A stretch of DNA of 64,000 nt from Paenibacillus yonginensis (GTDB lineage Bacteria; Bacillota; Bacilli; Paenibacillales; Paenibacillaceae): positions 4,720,001 through 4,784,000 of the forward strand of contig NZ_CP014167.1 in the NCBI RefSeq assembly GCF_001685395.1, given 5' to 3'. Both the position numbers and the translations under genes were made by a program. The notes beneath the pieces were generated by a model that had not been told where the DNA came from, made no database searches, and saw only the letters and a program-made list of their open reading frames with translations. Of the stretch, positions 34,899 through 44,472 are shown one piece after another. Every line of letters starts with the position of its first letter. Within the stretch, counting starts at the first letter, position 1.

Positions 34899-36167
34899 TC
34901 AAGACGGCGCTGCGGCGGCGATGACGGCGATCTTCTCCGGGCTGATGAAATGCCGGATCACGTCTTCAACAATCGCTCTGGCGGCGTCCGGCCGCCGCAG
35001 GCTCTCCAGCTCCCGGTAAAGCTCGCCTTCCGGCTGCCGGCTGAAGAACTGCTCGATCTGGCGGACCAGATCGGAGGGGCGGTGGGAAATAAAGGCGATG
35101 CCTTTCTTTTTCAAATAAAGGGCGTTGTTCAATTCCTGGCCCGGAACGGGCCGGAACAGAAACATCGGCAGGCGGCTTACCAGCGCCTCGGATAAGGTGA
35201 TTCCGCCGGGTTTGGTGATGATGCAGTCGCTGACAGCCATAAGGCTGGCAATGTCGTTGACGAAACCGCAGACCTGCACCTCCTCCTGACCGGCGAAACG
35301 TTCCTGCAGCTGGGAGAACAGCTCTTTGTTTTTCCCGCAGACGGCGATGACGCGGCGCTCCCCGCCGGCGGTCAGGCGGCGGCAGATATCGGCGATATTC
35401 GGCATAACGCCGTAAGCCCCGGCCATCAGCAGGATTACGGGTTTCCCGTCCTGGCGTAGACGGGCTGCAAGCTGTTTGGCCGAACGCGCATCCGTAAGGG
35501 CGTCCTTATCATGTTTCGCTTCCGCGTTTATGTCCGCATGCAGATTAACATCCACTTCCAGAACCATATCCGCATCTTCGCTCCCGCCGTCCTGCTCCTG
35601 AGGCTCAAGAGCTCCGGAGAAGCCGGGACGCAGCGGAATACCGCTGGCCACTACACGTTCTTCCGGAATGCCTCGGGCTACCATTTCGTTCTTCAAATCC
35701 TGAGTCGCCACATAATAGCGGTTAACGGCAGGATGGAACCACCGGGCATGGATGTCAAAATCGGTAATGACATTAATGATCGGAATCGTCTGACCGGTTC
35801 GTTTCAGCAGCTTCGGCATCGTCAATTGGGGAAAAGTATGAATAACCAGATCCGGACTGATGCCGCCGACGATCTTGGCCAGCTTGCTGAGGCCTATGGA
35901 ATGCAGCAGGCTGTAGAACGGCCGGTTCGGCGGGATTCGCCGCGTTGTGTTGTAGACCCATCCGTACAGGTAAGGGATGGTTTTGAAGCTTTGCATGTAT
36001 ACGAATTTGGTTAATCCGTTAAGCAGCGGATGCGCTTCTGCCATCAGATCGAGCAGAACCACATCGGTAATGCCTTGCTCATGAAAAGAAGATTCCATTG
36101 CTTTGGAGACCTGATAATGGCCGTCTCCGTAGCTTGCATATACAATCAAAACTTTGGGCTTTCGCAT
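34899..36167 (-). CDS. MGDG-synthase-like glycosyltransferase (UgtP-type)
   Basis: 422-residue peripheral-membrane glycosyltransferase likely adding glucose from UDP-glucose to diacylglycerol, giving the glycolipid anchor of lipoteichoic acid. N-terminal YASYGDGHYQVSKAM and the middle ITDFDIHARWFHP match MGDG synthase/UgtP. Near residues 210-245 there is an acidic insertion (EQDGGSEDADMVLEVD...) not usual in the family, between GIPLRPGF and the donor domain KPVILLMAGAYG. GGGAGGAG precedes the ATG. Confidence 0.83.
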   Translation of the reverse strand: MRKPKVLIVYASYGDGHYQVSKAMESSFHEQGITDVVLLDLMAEAHPLLNGLTKFVYMQSFKTIPYLYGWVYNTTRRIPPNRPFYSLLHSIGLSKLAKIVGGISPDLVIHTFPQLTMPKLLKRTGQTIPIINVITDFDIHARWFHPAVNRYYVATQDLKNEMVARGIPEERVVASGIPLRPGFSGALEPQEQDGGSEDADMVLEVDVNLHADINAEAKHDKDALTDARSAKQLAARLRQDGKPVILLMAGAYGVMPNIADICRRLTAGGERRVIAVCGKNKELFSQLQERFAGQEEVQVCGFVNDIASLMAVSDCIITKPGGITLSEALVSRLPMFLFRPVPGQELNNALYLKKKGIAFISHRPSDLVRQIEQFFSRQPEGELYRELESLRRPDAARAIVEDVIRHFISPEKIAVIAAAAPS

Positions 36168-36638
36168 CAGCCGTCTCCTCCCGGGTAGCCTGATAAGGAA
36201 ATCAATGGACTTTGCTAGGCGAATTCACCTGTTATAAGTATATACGCTAAAGGCGCCTATAGAAGAATTTGCCGATGAGGCGGACAATTCCTTCTCCCTT
36301 ATTTTAACCCGAACCCAAACCGATAAATATATTATTGAGGATTGAAATATAAATCCGTAAAAGGTGAAAGCTGAAACACCGTAATGAATATGTTACAATA
36401 TAGAGAGATAGGAGGCCGTTCCATTTTATCCGGATAAACATAAAGTGTTATCGGGTACCTGATCATCACCTGAGTTTGACAGCAAGCATTGATTCAGGCT
36501 TCACCTTGCCGGGTATGTAAATGTCAGATGCCTGCCGGTGGCAGGACAAACTAACCACTTCTAGATGAATACTTGCAGGATCTTTTCGGCGTTCTCATTT
36601 ACGGAAGCAGTACCATTAGCGTTCTGGGAGGGAATCAT
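36168..36638. other. Gene-free stretch with long 5' leader
   Basis: No gene seen for 470 bases. A possible promoter around TGTTACAAT (36389-36397) would give the small gene at 36639 a leader of about 235 bases. It contains a GC hairpin CCTGCC / GGCAGG (about 36529-36543). No known riboswitch pattern was recognised. Confidence 0.4.
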
Positions 36639-36827
36639 ATGGCAACGAAAGGTCATAATGAAGTAAAGGAAAGTTTGCGGGAGATGACAAGAATTTTCAG
36701 GCCGAAGGATCCCAAAAAATTTGTCAGGGAGTATGTTCGCAAGTACCGCATCATGGGCGGATATGAAGAAGAATTGACTCACCTTGTGGAAACGGAAATG
36801 GGTAAGCTGAACTCTTCAGTTTCCTGA
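36639..36827 (+). CDS. Small basic conserved hypothetical protein
   Basis: 62 residues from ATG 36639, GGGAGGG upstream. Mixed-charge helical sequence: EVKESLREMTRIFRPKDP, then KKFVREYVRKYRIMGGYEEEL. Unnamed. Ends before a strong terminator. Confidence 0.65.
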   Translation: MATKGHNEVKESLREMTRIFRPKDPKKFVREYVRKYRIMGGYEEELTHLVETEMGKLNSSVS

Positions 36828-36879
36828 TGCGATCCTCTGACGGTCGGCCGCTATCACATTTGATATAGGACACTTTCAA

Positions 36880-36917
36880 ACCGTCTCTCCGCTTTTATGC
36901 GGGGGGCGGTTTTTTTC
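36880..36917 (+). terminator. Terminator
   Basis: ACCGTCTCTCCGC / GCGGGGGGCGGT stem with seven T bases. Confidence 0.85.
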
Positions 36918-37014
36918 TTCCATTCGTTAACATATATTAGAGCATTCAGGCCAGGCACAAGTCCGGCAGATATGAGATACACTAGTCGTATAGATGAAAA
37001 AGGAGGCGTTTCCC

Positions 37015-37779
37015 ATGCCGAAAGTGGCTACGAAGAACGCTCAGCAGATTGAGCTGATCCGGGCAGCGGGACGCATATTGGCGGATTGTCATCGCGTGTT
37101 GAGAAAAGCCATTGCTCCGGGCATTTCCACGCAGCAGATCGACGAGTTTGTTGAACGGTTTATCACGGAACGCGGCGGCACAGCCGCGCAGAAGGGATAT
37201 AGAGGGTTCCCCTTTGCGACATGCGCTTCGGTAAACGACGTGGTGTGCCACGGCTTTCCTACGAGAGAGCTGCTGCGCAGCGGGGACATCGTGACGATCG
37301 ACATTGTGGTCGAGAAGGATGGGTGGATGGCCGATTCCGGCTGGACCTATCTGGTGGGTCAGCCTTCCCCGGAGGTTGAAAGATTGTATAAGGTGACCAA
37401 GCTGGCGCTTGAACGGGGGATCGCTGCTGCCGTTCCCGGCAACCGGATTGGAGACATCAGCTACGCGATCCAGCGGACGGCGGATGAGGCGGGCATCGGG
37501 ATCGTGAAGCCGCTGGTCGGGCACGGGATTGGACAAATGATGCATGAACCGCCTGATGTTCCCAATTACGGACGTCCCGGAACCGGACTCAAGCTGCGAA
37601 AAGGCATGGTGATTACCATCGAGCCGGTGTTTACGCTGGGGGACACCGGCGCTGTGCTTTGGGAATCGGACGGCTGGACGATCCGCTCGGCGGACGGAAC
37701 GCCGGGTGCCCAGTTCGAGCATACCCTTGCGGTTACCGACAAGGGACCAGATCTGTTAACCGAGCAGTCGTATAAATGA
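37015..37779 (+). CDS. map: Methionine aminopeptidase, type I
   Basis: 254-residue metalloprotease that removes the initiator methionine. The metal ligands are visible in TIDIVVEKDGWMADSGWTY (two Asp), GHGIGQMMHE (His), TIEPVF (Glu) and the final QFEHTLAV (Glu). ATG 37015 is set by AAAGGAGG 9 bases upstream. It is separate from the ribosomal-cluster map, so likely a second copy. Confidence 0.9.
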   Translation: MPKVATKNAQQIELIRAAGRILADCHRVLRKAIAPGISTQQIDEFVERFITERGGTAAQKGYRGFPFATCASVNDVVCHGFPTRELLRSGDIVTIDIVVEKDGWMADSGWTYLVGQPSPEVERLYKVTKLALERGIAAAVPGNRIGDISYAIQRTADEAGIGIVKPLVGHGIGQMMHEPPDVPNYGRPGTGLKLRKGMVITIEPVFTLGDTGAVLWESDGWTIRSADGTPGAQFEHTLAVTDKGPDLLTEQSYK

Positions 37780-37834
37780 CGGATTTTTATGATGGTTTTT
37801 AAAGGATGGAATCCATAATTGATCAGATCAATCA

Positions 37835-37859
37835 GCCGGTGCTTTGCGCCGGTTTTTTA
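37835..37859 (+). terminator. Terminator after map
   Basis: CCGGTGC / GCGCCGG hairpin with TTTTTTA tail. Confidence 0.75.
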
Positions 37860-37921
37860 TGCCCAGAAACGGAAGGGAAGCTGGATAGGGTTTGGCCCGG
37901 GAATTTTCACCTCCTAAATGT

Positions 37922-37950
37922 TTGACAAATAAGAAGTGTGCTCATATACT
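37922..37950 (+). promoter_or_regulatory. Consensus sigma-A promoter of the ABC/GntR operon
   Basis: TTGACA (37922-37927), exact 17-base spacer, TATACT (37945-37950). The -10 forms the left arm of the operator. Confidence 0.85.
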
Positions 37951-37974
37951 GTGTATAAAGATATACACAGTATA
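37945..37974. promoter_or_regulatory. GntR/YtrA-type operator
   Basis: Perfect 13-bp inverted repeat TATACTGTGTATA and TATACACAGTATA with AAGA in between. It covers the -10 and the start site, as expected for repression by the operon's GntR protein at 38810. Confidence 0.75.
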
Positions 37975-38034
37975 ACAGTGGAGCATGATTAAAAAATACA
38001 GCTAAGAGTAGAAACCAGGGGAAGGTGGCACTGC

Positions 38035-38763
38035 ATGAGCGAGTTTTGGAGGGACAGTTTGTTTCTGTTCAGGAGAGAGTGGAGAAAAGACCGCAGACTT
38101 CTGCTCTGGAGCCTGTTTTTTATGGTCTATACCGGGGGCTGCATCAGTTTGCTGGTCTATTCAAGCCAGGAACGCGAAGCAGTGAAGTCGATGAATGTCC
38201 TGCTCGATTTCTTGTTTCTAATGATGGCTCCGATGACTGGATTCTGTTTCTCCCGCGGCCATCTTCATTATTTTAGGGATGATTCCTACACGCAGAAGCT
38301 GTATTACCTCAAAACGCTGCCGATTCGGCCTAACGTGATCATCAGCGCACGTTTGCTGCAACTGTTGGTCTACATCCTCATAAACAGCGTGCTGATGTAT
38401 GGCACTCTTTATATCCTTACAGACGGATTGGATTCCAGCCTTGGATTTGCTGATTATATAGCCTTTGTCCTGACCTGGACAGGATACAGCTTTGCCGCAA
38501 GCGCTTATTACCTTTATTTCGAGTTTCTCCGCAGCGGCAAGGTGTATATGTGGATGAGTTTTGTCCTGATGGGATTGTGCGCATTGGCTGCGGTGGTGAT
38601 CCTGCTGCTGGATGGAGGATTGGTCAATTATACGATTGATATGTCCGCTCGTTACAGATTGCTGTCACCACTCATGTGGGCAAGTTTGCTAATAGGCGCC
38701 GCGATTTTATACCTGTCAGGGAGACATATAGCCCAAAAAATAGAAACGAGAGACCTGGTTTAA
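38035..38763 (+). CDS. ABC-2-like membrane protein of the GntR operon
   Basis: 242 residues with six hydrophobic segments (LLLWSLFFMVYTGGCISL; FLFLMMAPMTGFCF; LVYILINSVLMYG; further ones to 225). No known domain other than ABC-2-permease-like topology. Start ATG 38035 follows GGGGAAGGTGG. First gene of the operon. It probably partners the ATPase encoded at 39220 as the membrane subunit of an exporter. Confidence 0.7.
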   Translation: MSEFWRDSLFLFRREWRKDRRLLLWSLFFMVYTGGCISLLVYSSQEREAVKSMNVLLDFLFLMMAPMTGFCFSRGHLHYFRDDSYTQKLYYLKTLPIRPNVIISARLLQLLVYILINSVLMYGTLYILTDGLDSSLGFADYIAFVLTWTGYSFAASAYYLYFEFLRSGKVYMWMSFVLMGLCALAAVVILLLDGGLVNYTIDMSARYRLLSPLMWASLLIGAAILYLSGRHIAQKIETRDLV

Positions 38764-38809
38764 TCATAATGATTTACAGATAGGAGAGCAGGACAGGAGG
38801 TGCCACGGA

Positions 38810-39223
38810 GTGTGGATTCCCATACAGATTAATGAGAGCAGCGCAGAGCCGCTTTATCATCAGATCGAAACGCAGCTGCGTTCGATGATAGTCGGCGGAC
38901 AGCTGGGCGAAGGCACCCTTCTTCCTTCCATACGCGAGCTGGCGGCTAGTCTTAACTGCAGTGCGATCACGGTCCGCCGGGTCTACCAGGACCTGGAGAG
39001 CGAAGGACTGCTGCGGACCAAGCAGGGGACAGGCACTTTTGTTGGCAAAGTGGAAGATGAGCAGCGCGGTACCTATAAACAAACGTTTGTTAAGGAGGCG
39101 CTGGAGGCTGCCATTGACAGTGCCCGGTCGGTTCAATACAGCAAAGAAGAATTAAAGCTGTTGTTTCTGGAAGTGCTGGAGAAGAAGTTTGAGGATACGG
39201 AGAAAGGCGGGGAGGCAAAATGA
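38810..39223 (+). CDS. GntR family (YtrA subfamily) regulator
   Basis: 137 residues. Starts VWIPIQINESSAEPLYHQIE and contains the winged helix SIRELAASLNCSAITVRRVYQDLESEG; the short C-terminal tail without a ligand domain is the YtrA mark. Start GTG 38810 has AGGAGG 8-9 bases upstream. It likely binds the palindrome at 37945-37974 and represses its own ABC operon; YtrA relatives answer to cell-wall antibiotics. Its stop overlaps the next start. Confidence 0.85.
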   Translation: MWIPIQINESSAEPLYHQIETQLRSMIVGGQLGEGTLLPSIRELAASLNCSAITVRRVYQDLESEGLLRTKQGTGTFVGKVEDEQRGTYKQTFVKEALEAAIDSARSVQYSKEELKLLFLEVLEKKFEDTEKGGEAK

Positions 39224-40128
39224 CGGATTTGGCCATAAAGCTCAGCGGCATTGTCAAAAGCGGAAGGAGAAAGACGCTTGGTCCCATCGACCTTGATATT
39301 CCTTTGGGCCATGTGGTTGCAGTGGTGGGGCCTAACGGCTCCGGAAAAAGCACGCTTCTTCATTTGATGATGATGACGCTCCAGCCGGACGGGGGAACCT
39401 TGGAATGGTTTGGTCAGCGATATGAACGAACCCTGCCGATCGAACTGAAGCGTAAGATCGCTTATGTCCCAGAGGCTCCGATGTACGAGGAGAATCAGGC
39501 GACGGCAGAGGAGGCGGGAGGCTTCCGGGCGCACTGGTACCCCGAATGGGATGGAACAAGGTTCGAGGAGCTGCTGAACCGTTTTGGTGTGCCTCGCGGA
39601 ATCAAACTTTCGAAGATGTCCAAGGGAGAACGCCGCAAGTTCGAGATCGCTGCAGCGTTAGCCTGCCGTCCCAAACTGCTGCTCCTGGACGAACCTTCTT
39701 CCGGGCTGGACCCTTTCGCCTGGCGGGAAATGATCGGCGGACTGCAGACCCTGCTGGCCGAAGAAGAGATCACGATTCTCATCTGCACCCATATCGTGGA
39801 TGAGATCAAGCGGCTGGCTGATTATGTTGTCCTGATGCGGGATGGCCGGAGTTATGGGATGGTCGAGAAGGATGCACTGCAGGAATGTTTTCAGGAATGG
39901 TGGATTAGAGGCGGACACGAGGAGGTGAGGCAGCTTGGCGCTCTGGAGCTGGAGCAGGGACCGGATCTGATGAAAGTGCTGGTCAACTCGTCCGAAGCTG
40001 AAGGATTGGCGCATGAACTGCCAATTGAGGTGCTGAGAAGAAGGAGCATTGAGCTGGAAGAGGCTTTGGAGCTTTGGATGAAAGGGCATTTGCCCGAAGA
40101 ACTGAAATGGAAGAGGGGGACGTTGTAA
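39220..40128 (+). CDS. ABC transporter ATP-binding protein
   Basis: 302 residues. Walker A GPNGSGKST near 36, ABC signature LSKMSKGERRK, Walker B LLLLDEPSSGLD; an intact D-loop and H-loop (ICTHIVDE). ATGA overlap with the GntR gene. It probably energises the ABC-2-like protein at 38035. Confidence 0.85.
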   Translation: MTDLAIKLSGIVKSGRRKTLGPIDLDIPLGHVVAVVGPNGSGKSTLLHLMMMTLQPDGGTLEWFGQRYERTLPIELKRKIAYVPEAPMYEENQATAEEAGGFRAHWYPEWDGTRFEELLNRFGVPRGIKLSKMSKGERRKFEIAAALACRPKLLLLDEPSSGLDPFAWREMIGGLQTLLAEEEITILICTHIVDEIKRLADYVVLMRDGRSYGMVEKDALQECFQEWWIRGGHEEVRQLGALELEQGPDLMKVLVNSSEAEGLAHELPIEVLRRRSIELEEALELWMKGHLPEELKWKRGTL

Positions 40129-41033
40129 TGGCAAAACCACTGGTTCTGAATCAGGTATTCAAGCAATTTGGAGACAAGACGGCCGTTAACGGAATTTCAC
40201 TTGAGGTAGAGGAAGGGGAAATCTACGGCTTGCTCGGCGCGAACGGGGCTGGGAAAACAACGACGATGCGGATGGTGCTTGGGGTTATTTTTCCGGATGG
40301 GGGGAACATCTCTTATTTCGGCAAACCTTATGGCCCGGATCAACGTCATGAAATGGGTTATCTGCCTGAAGAACGCGGCCTGTACCCCAAGATCAAGGTC
40401 AGCGAGCAGATCACTTACCTGGCCCAGCTTCGCGGCATGTCGGCGAAGGAAGCTGACCAGAGTCTGAAGTATTGGCTGGATCGTTTCGAGGTGCCCGAGT
40501 ATTACGATAAACGGATTGAAGAGCTGTCCAAGGGCAACCAGCAGAAGATGGGTTTTATTGCGGCCGTTGTGCATAAACCAAAGATTCTGATTCTCGACGA
40601 AGCATTCAGCGGCCTCGACCCGGTCAATGTGGAATTGCTGAAAGCCAATGTGAAGCAGCTGCGCAATGAAGGCACGAGCATCTTGTTCTCGACGCACCGG
40701 ATGGAGCATGTGGAAGAGCTGTGCCGCAACATTACGATTTTGCACCGCTCGAACCCGGTCATCCAGGGGGATTTGCAGGAAATCAAGAAACGTTATCCGC
40801 GTGAATCGGTGATCCTGCGGACGACAGGCGCTGTGGAAGGGCTGGACCGGATCGGCGGCGTGACGCAGGTTGAACGCAAAGAGCGGGGGTACCAATTATC
40901 GATTTCAGATATTTCGGCGGCTAAGGCGATTTTGTCTACCGCTATGGCGCAGAGCGAAGTGGAGCATTTTGAAATCCAGGAGCCTACGCTCAACCAAATC
41001 TTCATCAAGGAAGTGGGGGAGTCCAATGAATAA
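40128..41033 (+). CDS. ABC transporter ATP-binding protein (NatA/YhaQ-like)
   Basis: 301 residues. Walker A GANGAGKTT, signature LSKGNQQKM, Walker B ILILDEAFSGLDP and H-loop STHRMEH; C-terminal 70-residue DUF4162-type domain. ATG 40128 overlaps the previous stop (TAATG). It pairs with the permease at 41026 as in YhaQP/NatAB exporters. Confidence 0.87.
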   Translation: MAKPLVLNQVFKQFGDKTAVNGISLEVEEGEIYGLLGANGAGKTTTMRMVLGVIFPDGGNISYFGKPYGPDQRHEMGYLPEERGLYPKIKVSEQITYLAQLRGMSAKEADQSLKYWLDRFEVPEYYDKRIEELSKGNQQKMGFIAAVVHKPKILILDEAFSGLDPVNVELLKANVKQLRNEGTSILFSTHRMEHVEELCRNITILHRSNPVIQGDLQEIKKRYPRESVILRTTGAVEGLDRIGGVTQVERKERGYQLSISDISAAKAILSTAMAQSEVEHFEIQEPTLNQIFIKEVGESNE

Positions 41034-42321
41034 GCTGGGTACCGTTATCCGTTTCTCTTTCATGAGCAAGATTCGCAAGAAATCTTTCCTGATTACGATG
41101 CTGGTCATTGCTATCCTGATTACGATTCTGGCCAATGTTCCGTTCCTGATTGATAAGTTTATGAACAAAGATGACAAGCCGCTGAATATCGGCCTGGTCT
41201 ACGAACCGCAGCCGGCCATCGCCGAGAAATTCCGCCAGGTTTCGGAGCAATTGCAGAGTCCGGGCTACACCCTCGTTGACTATAAAGGCGAGGTCAAAGA
41301 TGAGCAGCTCCAGCAGGATATAACCTCCAAGAAGCTGGATGCTTATCTGAAATTCAGCCAGGACCGCAGCGGCGGCTTTCCGGAAGTGACCTATGTATCC
41401 AAATCCGGGGACAATCCGGGTCAAGGTCTGTCAGCTTCTCTGCAGAGCGCCCTTCAAACGGTGAAAATGCAGACGATTGCCGGAGGTTCGCTCAGCGACA
41501 GCCAACTGGCAGAACTGGCATCGCCCGTTCAACTGAATGCGGAAAAGGCTGGCAGTGCAAATACGGCGGGGGGAGATCAAGACGGAAAATCCTCCGACAG
41601 CGCGAAGGTAGCTAATTATATTTACGTATACGTTCTGATCATCCTGTTCCTGATGATTAATACAACAACCGGAAGTATGATTGCCTCCGAAGTAACCGCT
41701 GAGAAAAGCTCGCGAATCATGGAGATCCTCATCACCAGCGTCTCACCGCTGGTTCAGATGTTCGGCAAGATCATTGCCATGTTCCTGCTTGGCTTAATGC
41801 AGATCGTGTTCTTCGCCGTGGTCGTGGTGGCGAATATCTCGATGCCGCATAACCGCGAAGCGATCAAAGGCCTTGGCGTCGATATTTCGCAGATTAGTGC
41901 GGACGTCTTCCTGTATGGGCTGGTGTTCTATATTCTGGGTTACTTCCTGTATGCGACTCTGTTTGCAGCGATCGGTTCCCTGGTCAGCCGGACAGAGGAA
42001 CTGGGACAGGCGATCATGCCGATTACACTGCTGTTAATGGTTTCCTTCTATATCGGCATCTTCAGTATTGCAACGCCAAATACGATGCTGATCAAAATCG
42101 CCTCATTTATCCCGTTCACCTCGCCGATCTCCATGCTGGTGAGAGTAGGAGTAGGGGAGGTAGCCACATGGGAAATCGCCGTTTCGCTTGTGATTCTGCT
42201 GATCGCTACCTTCTTCTTCGGCTGGCTGTCGGCGAAGATCTACCGCACCGGCGTGCTCCTGTACGGCAAACGCCCTTCGCTCAAAGAGCTGGGCAAAGCG
42301 ATGCGGGCTTATAAGATGTGA
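41026..42321 (+). CDS. ABC transporter permease (NatB/YhaP-like)
   Basis: 431 residues. One hydrophobic segment near 25, a large outside domain (about 50-195), then about five membrane segments with EKSSRIMEILITSVSPLVQM and FASFIPFTSPISMLVRV-type patterns of the NatB/YhaP family. ATG 41026 has GGGGGAG upstream and overlaps the ATPase gene. Probably an exporter of Na+ or toxic compounds, part of the GntR-controlled operon. Confidence 0.83.
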   Translation: MNKLGTVIRFSFMSKIRKKSFLITMLVIAILITILANVPFLIDKFMNKDDKPLNIGLVYEPQPAIAEKFRQVSEQLQSPGYTLVDYKGEVKDEQLQQDITSKKLDAYLKFSQDRSGGFPEVTYVSKSGDNPGQGLSASLQSALQTVKMQTIAGGSLSDSQLAELASPVQLNAEKAGSANTAGGDQDGKSSDSAKVANYIYVYVLIILFLMINTTTGSMIASEVTAEKSSRIMEILITSVSPLVQMFGKIIAMFLLGLMQIVFFAVVVVANISMPHNREAIKGLGVDISQISADVFLYGLVFYILGYFLYATLFAAIGSLVSRTEELGQAIMPITLLLMVSFYIGIFSIATPNTMLIKIASFIPFTSPISMLVRVGVGEVATWEIAVSLVILLIATFFFGWLSAKIYRTGVLLYGKRPSLKELGKAMRAYKM

Positions 42322-42411
42322 GGGGTAAGCGGGTTTATGTGTGATGTCATTATTAATGAGAATTGCATAAATATTCACATGTACAATGATATGTAATATT
42401 TTTCGGTTATT

Positions 42412-42448
42412 AAAAAGGTTGCTCCTAATTCCTAGGGCAACCTTTTTA
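42412..42448 (+). terminator. Terminator of the ABC operon
   Basis: AAAAAGGTTGC / GCAACCTTTTT hairpin with T-rich tail. Confidence 0.85.
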
Positions 42449-42620
42449 ATTGAATTTCAAGTAATATAGTTATTTATTCTCAAGCGAAAAACCTTTTAAG
42501 ATAAATTTTTGAAGTAGATATAATCACAAGATATTGCTACCAGTCCCCTTTACCACTCGATAATCTAATCGGCATGGATAGTTGAATATAAAGAAAGTTA
42601 CGCGAGTTAAATATAACTGA

Positions 42621-42650
42621 TTGATTATATTCGTTATTGATTATATAATC
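42621..42650 (+). promoter_or_regulatory. arsR promoter with overlapping palindrome
   Basis: TTGATT, 17-base spacer, TATAAT (42644-42649). The 12-bp palindrome GATTATATAATC (42639-42650) covers the -10 and may be part of the ArsR operator. Confidence 0.65.
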
Positions 42651-42698
42651 TGTTATGAATTATAAGAGCATTTAAAGTGCCAGAGAGGAGGAATGTTA

Positions 42699-43013
42699 GT
42701 GAGCACTATTGATGAAATGTCAGATCATATGAAATTGCTCGCTGATAAAACAAGACTGACCATTATGGCTCTTTTAAAGGAACGGGAAATGTGCGTTTGC
42801 GACATCGTGGATATTTTGGAGACAAGTCAGCCTAATGTAAGCCAACATTTAAAAAAATTGAAATTAGGTGGATTGGTTCATGAAACCAAAAAAAGCCAGT
42901 GGGTTTATTATTCCTTGAACGTAGAAGATAAACCTTATCTGGAAAGTGTAATGAACCAGCTTCCTTGTATGAAATCTCAGCTTGAAGGCCGAACCGGCTT
43001 ATCATGTGATTAA
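42699..43013 (+). CDS. arsR: ArsR/SmtB family arsenic-responsive repressor
   Basis: 104 residues, winged helix. The As(III)-binding site is the CVC in [11 protein letters not shown] near 32-34, followed by the recognition helix [20 protein letters not shown] 42699 is preferred because GAGAGGAGG lies 8 bases before it; ATG 42693 is too close. First gene of arsR-arsB-arsC-phosphatase. It should repress the operon and release on arsenite binding. Confidence 0.85.
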   Translation: MSTIDEMSDHMKLLADKTRLTIMALLKEREMCVCDIVDILETSQPNVSQHLKKLKLGGLVHETKKSQWVYYSLNVEDKPYLESVMNQLPCMKSQLEGRTGLSCD

Positions 43014-43027
43014 CTTCCGGAGGTCCT

Positions 43028-44431
43028 ATGCTAATTGTTGCTATTGTTATTTTTCTCGTTACGCTAACCTTCGTCATTTGGCAGCCAAGGGGGTTAAGCA
43101 TTGGGTGGTCAGCAGCAGGGGGAGCCATTCTGGCTCTATGTTTTGGGGTTGTTCAACTTTCTGACGTATGGGACGTAACCCAAATTGTATGGAACGCTAC
43201 TCTGACCTTTGTGGCCATAATTCTGATTTCACTCATCTTAGATGAAATTGGCTTCTTTGAATGGGCAGCCTTACACGTAGCCAGGTTTGCCAGGGGGAAC
43301 GGCCGGCTGATGTTTGTCTACGTGATTTTGCTCGGAGCTGCCGTATCTGCTTTGTTTGCCAATGATGGAGCAGCCCTGATCCTGACTCCTATTGTACTTG
43401 CAATGGTGCGAGGTCTTAACTTTAATGAGCGAATGATTTTGCCGTTTATCATGGCAAGCGGTTTTATTTCAGACACGGCTTCTTTGCCGCTCATAATCAG
43501 TAACTTGGTGAACATCGTTTCGTCTGATTTTTTTGGCATTTCCTTTGTAGATTATGCCAGCAGGATGATTATCCCTACCCTGTTTTCAATCGCAGGAAGC
43601 CTGTTCATGCTGTTTTTAATGTTCAGAAAACGTATCCCTGTTCACTATGAAGTAGAGCAGCTTAAAGTCCCTTCTTCAGCAATCAAAGATCGACGATTGT
43701 TCCGCTTATCCTGGGTCATTCTTGCTGTTTTGCTTATCGCCTATATGTGCAGTCAGTTTATAAATATTCCAGTTTCCGTCATCGCTGGAATTGTCGCTGT
43801 GGTCTTTATCCTTTTTGCTCAAAGTAGTCCTCAAATCCATACTTGGAAACTTATTAAAGAGGCTCCTTGGGCCGTTGTAGTATTCTCCATCGGTATGTAT
43901 GTCGTCGTGTATGGATTAAGAAATGTGGGTCTGACAGATGAATTAGGCAAATTATTTGAAGCCGTAAGCCAGCATGGATTGTTTATTTCTACAATAGCTT
44001 CCGGCTTTATAGCAGCTATTTTGTCGTCCATCATGAACAACATGCCTACGGTTATGATTGATGCGCTTGCGATTAAAGCAGCCTCAACAGAAGGCTTTAT
44101 ACGAGAGTCGCTTATTTATGCAAATGTGATCGGATCAGATTTGGGACCTAAAATTACGCCGATTGGTTCATTAGCTACTTTGCTTTGGCTTCATGTCTTG
44201 GCTCAGAAAGGAGTCAAAATTGGTTGGGGAACTTATTTTAAAATTGGCTTAATCTTAACCGTTCCGACACTGTTCATCACTTTGACCGGCCTTTACTTAT
44301 GGCTATTCTTTATTAGTTCCACTTCGGTCAATTTATGGCTTGTCATTGCTGGAATTTTTGTTTGTCTCATAGCTGTTTGGTGGGGAGTACGGAAACTTTT
44401 GAATAGAAAAAGCCAACAGGGTATCAACTAA
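43028..44431 (+). CDS. arsB: Arsenite efflux permease ArsB
   Basis: 467-residue membrane carrier with about twelve segments that exports As(III)/Sb(III). Typical ArsB stretches: [33 protein letters not shown], and [17 protein letters not shown]. Starts 14 bases after arsR. AT-rich codon use. Confidence 0.9.
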   Translation: MLIVAIVIFLVTLTFVIWQPRGLSIGWSAAGGAILALCFGVVQLSDVWDVTQIVWNATLTFVAIILISLILDEIGFFEWAALHVARFARGNGRLMFVYVILLGAAVSALFANDGAALILTPIVLAMVRGLNFNERMILPFIMASGFISDTASLPLIISNLVNIVSSDFFGISFVDYASRMIIPTLFSIAGSLFMLFLMFRKRIPVHYEVEQLKVPSSAIKDRRLFRLSWVILAVLLIAYMCSQFINIPVSVIAGIVAVVFILFAQSSPQIHTWKLIKEAPWAVVVFSIGMYVVVYGLRNVGLTDELGKLFEAVSQHGLFISTIASGFIAAILSSIMNNMPTVMIDALAIKAASTEGFIRESLIYANVIGSDLGPKITPIGSLATLLWLHVLAQKGVKIGWGTYFKIGLILTVPTLFITLTGLYLWLFFISSTSVNLWLVIAGIFVCLIAVWWGVRKLLNRKSQQGIN

Positions 44432-44472
44432 ACAATACCTATCAAAATCAAGAGTAAAAGGGGAATTTAATT

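Larger units (their letters stand above)
42322..42698. other. Terminator and ars promoter region (no gene)
   Basis: 376 bases without a gene. It holds the ABC operon terminator (42412-42448) and the arsR promoter (42621-42649). AT content jumps from here through 45.4 kb. Confidence 0.6.
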
